From positions 1-5,646 of the forward strand of contig CADAXO010000111.1 of NCBI GenBank assembly GCA_902791885.1: 5,646 bases of DNA. The letters are read 5' to 3'. The stretch's first letter is position 1, and every line of letters begins with the position of its first letter. This DNA is from Oscillospiraceae bacterium (GTDB taxonomy: Bacteria > Bacillota_A > Clostridia > Saccharofermentanales > Saccharofermentanaceae). Under the pieces are notes generated by a model that saw nothing but the letters and a program-made list of their open reading frames with translations, did not search any database and was not told the DNA's origin. The position numbers and the translations under genes were made by a program. This document shows, piece after piece, positions 1 to 5,301 of this stretch.

Positions 1-3
1 AGA

Positions 4-45
4 TTACAGTACCAAATCAATGTTTCCGGAAGTTTAGTACTGTAA
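4..45. repeat. 9-bp perfect inverted repeat downstream of the MATE gene
   Basis: TTACAGTAC at 4-12 is repeated in inverse as GTACTGTAA at 37-45, with a 24-base loop that contains the palindrome TTCCGGAA (24-31). It lies 68-109 bases past the transporter's stop on the transcribed (minus) strand, so it could be a weak hairpin or part of a 3' untranslated region. Neither strand has a T-tract after the stem, so a classical intrinsic terminator is not supported. The rest of bases 1-112 shows no gene I can defend. Confidence 0.35.
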
Positions 46-112
46 CTGGCTGAAATACTGGATCAACCAAGAACTCGGCCAGCGAATGAGCCACCTTTTG
101 AGACAGTTGGAC

Positions 113-1477
113 TCAGTTGAATCTCGCGGCGACGCGGCGGCGCTTGAAGCGGGGACTGAGTTTCCTTCTTAAAGCGAAAGTATTAAGCGCGAGGGCGCCG
201 GTCCATGCACACACTTCTGCGATGGCGGCGGCCCTGAAGCCGATGGTTCCAATAAGAAGCGATATTGCGGCGATCCTAAGCACCATCTCGAGCACGCCGG
301 ACCACATGGGGAGGACCGGGTCGCCCATACCCTGAACACCGTTTCGCACAACGAAAAGGCAGTCAACTGCAATGATGCAGACTCCGCATATAGGCATGAA
401 CTCACATGCGATTCTTACTGATTCATCACCCTGAATGAAGAACCTGATCAAAGGCTCGGGGAAGAAAGTCATCAGTGAACCCAAGACCACATAAGTGATG
501 AACGATATCGTGAGGCAGACGCGAAGTCCCTGCCTGATGCGGTCGAATTTACGCGCACCGTAATTCTGGCTTGTGAAGGCGCTCATCGCATTGCCCGCAG
601 TGGCGGCAGGATTCATGAACAGGTTCAGATATTTGCAGCATGCGGAATATGCGGCTGTGTAATCGACACCGAATGAATTGATGAAGTGCTGGACCACCAT
701 GCAGCCTATGGCAGTTATTGAATTCATGAACGCCATCGGAAGACCGTTTCTGAACATATCGATATATACTTTCTTATCGTTATGAAAGTCTGAACGGTGC
801 AGTCTGATGATCTCGATCTGACGAAGCCTCGTTACGCAGACCAAAGTCGATATGATCTGTGCGATGACCGTCGCGACCGCGGCGCCTTCGACGCCGGTCT
901 TCAGAATGAAGATGAAGAACGAGTCGAGGATAAGATTACTTCCCGACGACACAATGATCGCCTTTAAAGGTGTACGGCTGTCACCGAGAGCGCGAAGGAT
1001 CGATGAACTGACGTTATAAGAAATGGACGTACAAAGACCGCCGAATATTACATATCCGTAAGTCAGACAGTCGTTCATGAGGATCGGGTCGGTGCTTAAG
1101 ATCTTCAATGCGGACGGCAGGAATAACAAACTTCCGACCGTGAGAATAACAGACATTATAACCGCCAGCTGAACAGTCGCGGCGATCCTGTGACGGAGTT
1201 CGTCGAGTCTTTTGCCACCGAAGCTTTGGGCGATCAATACGCCGAATCCGTTCGCAAGTCCCAATGAGAAACCGACGATCAGGAAGAACAGCGATCCCAT
1301 ATTTCCGACCGATGCGAATGCGTTGTCTCCGAGGCCTTTGCCGACGATATACATATCGACAAAATTATAGACTTGCTGCAACGTACTGGTCAGAAGCAGC
1401 GGCCAGAAGAAACTCATTATATGCGACGCCGGATTGCCGGTCGTGAAGTCGGTTGTCTTTGTCTTAATATTTTCCAT
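113..1477 (-). CDS. MATE family multidrug/toxin efflux transporter
   Basis: This is an inner-membrane antiporter of the MATE family (NorM/DinF-like), which exports organic cations, drugs or metabolites in exchange for Na+ or H+. At 454 residues it has the usual family length. Hydrophobic stretches throughout fit twelve helices in two pseudo-symmetric halves. The N-terminal half opens with a family-typical segment (NPASHIMSFFWPLLLTS, then LQQVYNFVDMYIVG with D41), followed by GLANGFGVLIAQSFGGK. The C-terminal half repeats that pattern with AGNAMSAFTSQNYGARK near residues 295-312. The tail is basic (KRRRVAARFN). The ATG at 1477 is chosen because the reading before M21 already looks like the family N-terminus. 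No Shine-Dalgarno sequence is visible just upstream; the nearest G-run is about 18 bases away. The gene is divergent from an AraC-type regulator, a common arrangement for a locally regulated pump. Substrate cannot be read from the sequence. Confidence 0.95.
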   Translation of the reverse strand: MENIKTKTTDFTTGNPASHIMSFFWPLLLTSTLQQVYNFVDMYIVGKGLGDNAFASVGNMGSLFFLIVGFSLGLANGFGVLIAQSFGGKRLDELRHRIAATVQLAVIMSVILTVGSLLFLPSALKILSTDPILMNDCLTYGYVIFGGLCTSISYNVSSSILRALGDSRTPLKAIIVSSGSNLILDSFFIFILKTGVEGAAVATVIAQIISTLVCVTRLRQIEIIRLHRSDFHNDKKVYIDMFRNGLPMAFMNSITAIGCMVVQHFINSFGVDYTAAYSACCKYLNLFMNPAATAGNAMSAFTSQNYGARKFDRIRQGLRVCLTISFITYVVLGSLMTFFPEPLIRFFIQGDESVRIACEFMPICGVCIIAVDCLFVVRNGVQGMGDPVLPMWSGVLEMVLRIAAISLLIGTIGFRAAAIAEVCAWTGALALNTFALRRKLSPRFKRRRVAARFN

Positions 1478-1561
1478 CTTAGGGTTAATCTAATCCCCGC
1501 GGCGGATCAATAACAGAAATCTTTTGCTTGAGTTTTGACCGTTTTTTGTTATTTTATGGGT
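1478..1561. promoter_or_regulatory. Divergent spacer between MATE and AraC genes
   Basis: These 84 bases must hold the start signals for both flanking genes unless the promoters lie inside coding DNA. The MATE-proximal half has a tandem TAATC repeat (1486-1495) and a GC-rich imperfect palindrome, ATCCCCGCGGCGGAT (1493-1507, 5 of 7 pairs). The regulator-proximal half is T-rich. For the regulator, TTGAGT (1528-1533) and TATTTT (1550-1555), 16 bases apart, form a passable sigma-A promoter. I see no convincing promoter toward MATE. Any AraC-type binding site would be expected here, but I cannot identify one. Confidence 0.45.
1528..1555 (+). promoter_or_regulatory. Candidate sigma-A promoter for the AraC-type regulator
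   Basis: The pair is TTGAGT, a 16-base gap, then TATTTT. Transcription from it would begin close to 1562, the preferred start codon, leaving almost no leader. A second -35-like box, TTGACC (1535-1540), lacks a good -10 at 17 bases. The match is weak and based on consensus only. Confidence 0.3.
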
Positions 1562-2404
1562 ATGGATAAAGAAATCATCAGATATACTACGGTCAACGGA
1601 ATAACCGTTATCGATAACCCGGCGGCTGACTTCCCTTCGCATTGGCATAACGCGGGCGAGTTCACGCTGATATTAAAGGACGGCTGCCGCTTCAGGGTGG
1701 CGGACAAAGAGTATGAGCCGAAGGCGGGAGATCTCCTTCTTATATGGCCCCGCGAGCTTCACGAGGTCCTTAACGTTCCTCATAAGGGCTCCATGTTCAT
1801 TCAGTTCGCGTCGTCTCTCATAGAGAATAATTCAGATCTTGCGGCGGCCTCACGGTTCTTCACGGATATCCATCTGATAAGTCATGAAGACGAGCCTGAA
1901 CTCACGGACAAGATCAAGGAAGATATGCTCGCTGTCAGGGATCTTTATAACAATAAACGGCACTTTATCGAGACAAGGTGCAAACTTCTGGTATACGATT
2001 CGCTTCTTAAGATCGGCGAATACGTCATGAATGAGCACCGGGAGTTCATCGGAAACGAGCGTTTCTCCGAGAAGTCCTGGGACTACATTAGAGCCGCCTG
2101 CAACTTCATATCGGAGCACTCTTCCGAGGATATTACGCAGGCGGAGGTCGCGGATTATGTGGGGCTTTCTACGTTCTACTTTTCGAAGCTTTTTAACGAG
2201 TACATGGGCACGTCCTTTCCCGAGTATCTGTCGGGGATCCGCGTGCAGAACGTCATAAACCTTCTTCTTAACGAGAACCTCTCCATAACGGAGTGCGCTT
2301 TCATGGCGGGCTTCCAGTCGACGACCCGCTTCAACAAAGCTTTTCGCGAGGTTACGGGCTGCACCCCGCGGGAGTACCGCAAGATGCACGCAATTAACGT
2401 GTAA
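1562..2404 (+). CDS. AraC family transcriptional regulator (cupin + HTH)
   Basis: This is a one-component DNA-binding regulator of 280 residues, normal for AraC proteins with an N-terminal sensor. Residues 20-85 form an AraC-type cupin: HWH (27-29), E33, the GD turn (56-57) and H67 lie where small ligands or metals bind in this fold. Residues 173-275 are the AraC DNA-binding domain with two helix-turn-helix units. The first is near 192-214 (ITQAEVADYVGLS...FSKLF), the second near 241-265 (SITECAFMAGFQS...FNKAFREVTG), and it ends with the family signature TPREYRK. The reading frame stays open upstream to a TTG at 1535 and an ATG at 1556. I prefer the ATG at 1562 because MDKEI matches how such proteins usually begin, but no ribosome binding site precedes any candidate. 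It is divergent from the MATE gene and 54 bases upstream of the dehydrogenase on the same strand, so either or both are plausible targets. The ligand is unknown. Confidence 0.93.
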   Translation: MDKEIIRYTTVNGITVIDNPAADFPSHWHNAGEFTLILKDGCRFRVADKEYEPKAGDLLLIWPRELHEVLNVPHKGSMFIQFASSLIENNSDLAAASRFFTDIHLISHEDEPELTDKIKEDMLAVRDLYNNKRHFIETRCKLLVYDSLLKIGEYVMNEHREFIGNERFSEKSWDYIRAACNFISEHSSEDITQAEVADYVGLSTFYFSKLFNEYMGTSFPEYLSGIRVQNVINLLLNENLSITECAFMAGFQSTTRFNKAFREVTGCTPREYRKMHAINV

Positions 2405-2420
2405 GTGTTGTGAGACAATA

Positions 2421-2458
2421 GGGAAGAAAACAAGACACACCGAAAAGGAGAACTTCCC
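2421..2458 (+). promoter_or_regulatory. Possible leader hairpin enclosing the dehydrogenase ribosome binding site
   Basis: GGGAAG (2421-2426) and CTTCCC (2453-2458) are perfectly complementary. They flank a 26-base loop that carries the AAGGAG ribosome binding site (2445-2450), and the right arm ends at the base before the ATG. Folding would place a six-pair stem against the start codon. Six pairs with a large loop is weak, and chance is a fair explanation. The gap (2405-2458) also contains a short TTGT-GAG-ACAA dyad at 2408-2418. Confidence 0.25.
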
Positions 2459-3625
2459 ATGTTAGGAAACTTCAGCTACAGAAATGCAACCGCGCTTTAC
2501 TTCGGCGACGACGCCATCAAGTACTTGAACGACGAGCTCCCCAAGTACGGAAAGAATGTGCAGCTCATCTACGGCGGCGGTTCGATCAAAAGAAACGGGA
2601 TCTACGATGAAGTCGTAAAGATCCTGAAGGATAACGGCAAGAATATCATCGAGGACGGCGGCGTAATGCCTAACCCCACAGTCGACAAGATGATGGAAGG
2701 TATTAAGATCGCAAGGGATAACAACGTCGATCTCCTGCTTTCTGTCGGAGGCGGATCGTGCTGCGATTATGCCAAGGCGGTGTCGGTCTCGGTTCACTGT
2801 GATGAGGATCCGTGGGATAAGTATTTCGTACGCTTCGAGGAGCCGACATGCGAGATCGTTCCCGTCGGATGCGTGCTCACAATGGCGGGCACAGGTTCCG
2901 AGATGAACGGCGGCTCCGTTATCACGAACCATGCGCAGAAACTTAAGGTCGGCCACGTGTTCGGACCCGAGGTCATGCCTAAGTTCGCGGTCCTCAACCC
3001 CAAGTACACATACTCGCTTCCCAAGCGCCAGATGGTCGCGGGGATCTACGATATCTTCAATCACATCTGCGAGCAGTATTTCTCGGGGACCGACGATAAC
3101 ACCAGCGACTATATCGCCGAAGGCCTTATGAAGTCGGTCATCAAAAGTTCGCTCGACGCTTTGGAAGATCCTGAGAATTACGAGGCAAGATCCAACATTA
3201 TGTGGAGTGCGACATGGGCTCTTAACACGCTCATCGCGATGGGAAAGACAGAGGACTGGATGGTTCACATGTTAGGCCAGTCTGCAGGCGCTTACACAGA
3301 TGAGACACACGGCATGACTTTGTCGGCCGTATCGCTTCCTTACTACAGATACATCATGCCTTACGGCCTTCCGAAGTTCGTAAGGTTCGCGACGGAAGTC
3401 TGGGGTGTCGATCCTGAAGGAAAGACAGACGAGCAGACTGCTGAAGAGGGCTTGAAGAAGATGGAGGAGTGGATGAAGACCTTGGGCCTTACCATGAATC
3501 TTACAGACCTCGGCGTCACCGAAGACATGATCGATGGCATCGCAGACGGAACCTTCATCCTCGAAGGCGGTTACAAGGTGCTTACAAAGGACGAGGTCAA
3601 GGAGATCTTAAGAGCAAGTATGTGA
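2459..3625 (+). CDS. Iron-containing alcohol dehydrogenase (butanol dehydrogenase-like)
   Basis: This is a cytosolic group III metal-dependent alcohol dehydrogenase that interconverts aldehydes and primary alcohols with NAD(P)H. At 388 residues it has the length of the clostridial butanol dehydrogenase and E. coli YqhD clade. The N-terminal Rossmann-like domain has YGGGS (38-42) and VGGGS (96-100), both dinucleotide-contact loops. The GGGS at 39-42 resembles the NADPH-preferring YqhD. The MAGTGSE loop lies at 142-148. The metal ligands are all present: D198 and H202 (GIYDIFNHICEQYF), H270 (WMVHMLGQ) and H284 (DETHGMTLS). The protein should therefore be active. C101 and C102 follow the glycine loop. 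The start is fixed by AAGGAG eight bases before the ATG. The gene sits 54 bases after the AraC gene with no clear promoter between, so read-through from the regulator is possible. The physiological substrate is not evident; fermentative alcohol formation and aldehyde detoxification both fit. Confidence 0.95.
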   Translation: MLGNFSYRNATALYFGDDAIKYLNDELPKYGKNVQLIYGGGSIKRNGIYDEVVKILKDNGKNIIEDGGVMPNPTVDKMMEGIKIARDNNVDLLLSVGGGSCCDYAKAVSVSVHCDEDPWDKYFVRFEEPTCEIVPVGCVLTMAGTGSEMNGGSVITNHAQKLKVGHVFGPEVMPKFAVLNPKYTYSLPKRQMVAGIYDIFNHICEQYFSGTDDNTSDYIAEGLMKSVIKSSLDALEDPENYEARSNIMWSATWALNTLIAMGKTEDWMVHMLGQSAGAYTDETHGMTLSAVSLPYYRYIMPYGLPKFVRFATEVWGVDPEGKTDEQTAEEGLKKMEEWMKTLGLTMNLTDLGVTEDMIDGIADGTFILEGGYKVLTKDEVKEILRASM

Positions 3626-3645
3626 TCAGAGCTTGTTGATCATAT
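3620..3645. terminator. Hairpin over the convergent stops (TGATCA repeat)
   Basis: The palindrome TGATCA occurs at 3623-3628 and again at 3637-3642. With flanking bases it can form a nine-pair stem (eight Watson-Crick, one G-T) around an eight-base loop. It lies at the end of both converging genes, and no other terminator-like structure is seen in the junction. No T-run follows on either strand, so termination is uncertain. It may instead be an RNA 3'-end structure or chance. Confidence 0.3.
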
Positions 3646-4042
3646 TCGCGAGATTAAGAAAATCATCCGCTTTCATGATTGCTATGCCCGAGGCTTCCTC
3701 GCCTAACACGACGAGCCTGTCCCCGGGCTTTATATTGAAGATCTTACGCGCCTTGGCAGGGATTACGATCTGTCCTTTGTCGCCTACTGTGACGAGCCCG
3801 AAAAGATGTTTTCCCTTCGGCGGCACGTTGAGCCCCAGGTTCTCCTGAGGCTCGAAGTTTGCAAGGTCGTCCAGCGTAACTCCGAATGCGTCGGCTATAG
3901 CTTTGCTCTGTGTTAAGTTGGGGCATGTCTTGCCGCTCTCCCACTGGGCTACCGACTGCCTTGTGACACCGACAGCGTCAGCGAGATCTTCCTGTGTCAT
4001 TCCATGAAGTTTTCTTAATTGGACGATGTTGTCGTTGAACAT
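3626..4042 (-). CDS. XRE helix-turn-helix / AbrB-SpoVT fusion regulator
   Basis: This is a 138-residue putative transcription factor with two DNA-binding modules. Residues 5-62 are an XRE (Cro/C1-type) domain with its HTH at about 16-37 (TQEDLADAVGVTRQSVAQWESGK) and the usual P41 and following helix. A linker of about 20 residues (63-81) leads to an AbrB/MazE/SpoVT swapped-hairpin domain (82-127) with GDKGQIVIPAKARK, KPGDRLVVLG and a closing IAIMK strand. The frame stays open upstream to 4123. I choose the ATG at 4042 because AAGGAG lies eight bases before it and the XRE fold begins there. The start lies inside the end of the acyltransferase gene (28-base overlap), so translation is probably coupled. 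The TGA stop abuts the dehydrogenase stop with no gap. No toxin gene is adjacent, so a simple antitoxin role is unlikely; an autorepressor of the operon is my inference. Confidence 0.9.
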   Translation of the reverse strand: MFNDNIVQLRKLHGMTQEDLADAVGVTRQSVAQWESGKTCPNLTQSKAIADAFGVTLDDLANFEPQENLGLNVPPKGKHLFGLVTVGDKGQIVIPAKARKIFNIKPGDRLVVLGEEASGIAIMKADDFLNLANMINKL

Positions 4043-5130
4043 GCCGAAGTCTCCTTTTTCCTGTTTTTCTTTATGCCGAGAAGACACCATCTTACGAACG
4101 GTATCCTTGTAACGATCTCCCACAAGACTATCGCGCCTGCTATGCCTGCGATGCCGCAGAGAAGATAGAAGACGAATGCCGGCAGATCACAGTAACGGGT
4201 AAGAAGCAAAGCCACTGCCGACATCGCGAAATAATGGAACGTATAGATTCCGAAGCTTCTTTGTGTCATATAAGAAGTGAAAGGTGTCTTCTTATCAAAC
4301 CACGCCCTGAATGATCCGAGCAATGCGAGGCAGACAGCCCAGCAGTAAGCGACAGCGGGAATGCTTCCCATAGTAGGCATGCTCATCGGATCGTCACCGA
4401 AGTGAAGAACAAGATAAGTAACGCCGAGTGCGACTGCTGCGATGATGAGCGGGATCCTGAATCCGGCGATCCTGTCGATGACTTCATCATGTGCGAAGAC
4501 GAAGTAGCCAAGTAAGAATACCAAAGGATAGATTCCGAATCTGTAGACGCTTAAGATCGGAAGATTAAGGATCTGCGCGGAGAAGAATACAGGAATGCCG
4601 AGAAGAACGGCAGCAACTATCCCGGCCTTTGAAGTGAACTTATAAAGCTTGCCCTTCTCGAACTTCGCGATCAAAGCGAGGATAAGTGACAGAACCCAGA
4701 GCTCCTGTGAGAACCAGAGGATGCTTGTTCCCGATACATCCATGATGAGAAATCTGACAATACCGGGCAGTGCCATTAAGCCTTTGTCTGCTGCAAATGC
4801 ATTGGCCTCGGCCATGCTGATATATCCCTGCATCCATCCGAAAAGAAGTATCCCGATGGTGGAGGGTACGAGAAGCTTTCTCGTTCTTGAAGCGATGAAT
4901 TCTTTAATCGTGTGCTTCTCAAGGTAGTATCTCGAGCTCATGCCTGCGATAAGAAACAGGATGACCATGATCCACGGATATAAAACATAGAGCATGCTGT
5001 CCTGATACTGCACGTCGCTGAATGTCCTGAAAGACAGATCGGATAAGGCGTTGAACATAAAGAATACATGATAAACAAGTACCGCGAGTACTGAGAACCA
5101 GCGAATGTTGTCCAAATAGTGCTTTCTCAT
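4015..5130 (-). CDS. Acyltransferase 3 family integral membrane protein
   Basis: This 371-residue polytopic protein belongs to the acyltransferase 3 family (OafA/NodX-like), whose members transfer acyl groups to sugars, lipids or cell-wall polymers at the membrane. Family features seen: LDNIRWFSVLAVLVYH, giving R10 and the likely catalytic H21 in helix 1; FLIAGMSSRYYLEKH followed by FIASRTRKLLVPS after helix 2; ILWFSQELWVLSL mid-protein; and SFGIYTFHYF with H299 late. About ten hydrophobic segments fit the family topology. The C-terminal tail is basic then Ser/Thr-rich (KKNRKKETSACSTTTSSN). There is no added SGNH domain. The frame is open to 5256, but those 42 extra residues are not membrane-like or family-like. 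The ATG at 5130 has AAAGGTGG seven bases upstream and begins at the conserved RKHYLDNIRW. The last 28 bases overlap the XRE-AbrB gene. The acceptor is unknown; cell-surface modification is a family-based guess. Confidence 0.92.
   Translation of the reverse strand: MRKHYLDNIRWFSVLAVLVYHVFFMFNALSDLSFRTFSDVQYQDSMLYVLYPWIMVILFLIAGMSSRYYLEKHTIKEFIASRTRKLLVPSTIGILLFGWMQGYISMAEANAFAADKGLMALPGIVRFLIMDVSGTSILWFSQELWVLSLILALIAKFEKGKLYKFTSKAGIVAAVLLGIPVFFSAQILNLPILSVYRFGIYPLVFLLGYFVFAHDEVIDRIAGFRIPLIIAAVALGVTYLVLHFGDDPMSMPTMGSIPAVAYCWAVCLALLGSFRAWFDKKTPFTSYMTQRSFGIYTFHYFAMSAVALLLTRYCDLPAFVFYLLCGIAGIAGAIVLWEIVTRIPFVRWCLLGIKKNRKKETSACSTTTSSN
4051..4056 (-). promoter_or_regulatory. Ribosome binding site of the XRE-AbrB gene
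   Basis: The minus strand reads AAGGAG here, eight bases before the ATG at 4042. It lies within the acyltransferase coding sequence and decides the start against the longer reading frame to 4123, which has no comparable site. Confidence 0.85.
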
Positions 5131-5137
5131 ACCATTA

Positions 5138-5145
5138 CCACCTTT
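5138..5145 (-). promoter_or_regulatory. Ribosome binding site of the acyltransferase gene
   Basis: The minus strand reads AAAGGTGG, one base off AGGAGG, seven bases before the ATG at 5130. It supports this start over the upstream ATG at 5256. Confidence 0.75.
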
Positions 5146-5163
5146 GCAATTAATCTTAACACA

Positions 5164-5192
5164 ATTATCTGCCCGCAGGCACACGCCGTCCA
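5164..5192 (-). promoter_or_regulatory. Candidate promoter for the acyltransferase / XRE-AbrB operon
   Basis: On the minus strand, TGGACG (5192-5187) and GATAAT (5169-5164) are exactly 17 bases apart. They match 4 of 6 and 5 of 6 consensus sigma-A positions. Transcription would start near 5157, about 27 bases before the start codon, which leaves room for the ribosome binding site. An alternative is the TGT-TAAGAT sequence slightly downstream, an extended -10 without a -35. Confidence 0.45.
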
Positions 5193-5199
5193 CCAAGGG

Positions 5200-5232
5200 A
5201 AACTGACATTTGATGACACAAAATGTGAGTTT
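5200..5232. promoter_or_regulatory. 33-base imperfect palindrome, candidate shared operator
   Basis: AAACTGACATTT (5200-5211) and AAATGTGAGTTT (5221-5232) are complementary at 11 of 12 positions around a nine-base centre. It falls between the two divergent candidate promoters, just outside the -35 region of each. Inside it, TGACA at 5204 and TGACA at 5214 are followed by TGTGA at 5224, each ten bases apart, so they face one side of the helix. A dimeric regulator bound here could control both directions. The neighbouring XRE-AbrB protein is the nearest candidate, by inference. Confidence 0.55.
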
Positions 5233-5258
5233 TTGTTGCTTTTCGGAAGTGAACAAGA

Positions 5259-5267
5259 TGCTATAAT
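5259..5267 (+). promoter_or_regulatory. Extended -10 promoter for the zinc-ribbon gene
   Basis: The sequence TGC-TATAAT is a perfect -10 hexamer (5262-5267) with the TGn extension. The best -35-like box, TTGCTT (5236-5241), is 20 bases upstream, longer than usual, which fits an extended -10 promoter that depends little on the -35. The start would be near 5274, giving a leader of about 28 bases with a strong ribosome binding site (AGGAGGGG, 5292-5299). Confidence 0.75.
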
Positions 5268-5301
5268 GTATCTCGAATAAGGAATAGATACAGGAGGGGT
5301 T

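Noticed and set aside
38..172. Short plus-strand open frame at the left edge, reading NWLKYWINQELGQRMSHLLR and beyond
   Set aside because: The first part could form a helix, but a stop (TAG at 35-37) lies just before it. There is no good start or ribosome binding site, and the second half runs antisense through the end of the MATE gene.
1850..2440. Open frame antisense to the AraC-type regulator (196 codons)
   Set aside because: It is the shadow of a well-supported AraC domain on the other strand, with no family resemblance and no start signals.
2462..3268. Long open frame antisense to the dehydrogenase (268 codons)
   Set aside because: It lies entirely opposite a gene whose catalytic residues are intact. 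Its translation shows no recognisable domain and it has no ribosome binding site. Codon bias of the sense gene explains the openness.
3626..4042. Antitoxin of a toxin-antitoxin pair, because of the AbrB/MazE-type domain
   Set aside because: No small toxin-like gene lies next to it on either side. The partner is a 371-residue membrane acyltransferase and the downstream neighbour is a convergent dehydrogenase.
4043..4123. Upstream extension of the XRE-AbrB protein to an ATG at 4123 (27 extra residues)
   Set aside because: The extension is the shadow of acyltransferase coding sequence, and a strong AAGGAG directs initiation at 4042, where the XRE domain begins.
5131..5256. Upstream extension of the acyltransferase to an ATG at 5256 (42 extra residues)
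   Set aside because: The extra segment is not family-like, runs over the palindrome and the candidate promoter, and has no ribosome binding site. The ATG at 5130 has both a site and the conserved N-terminus.
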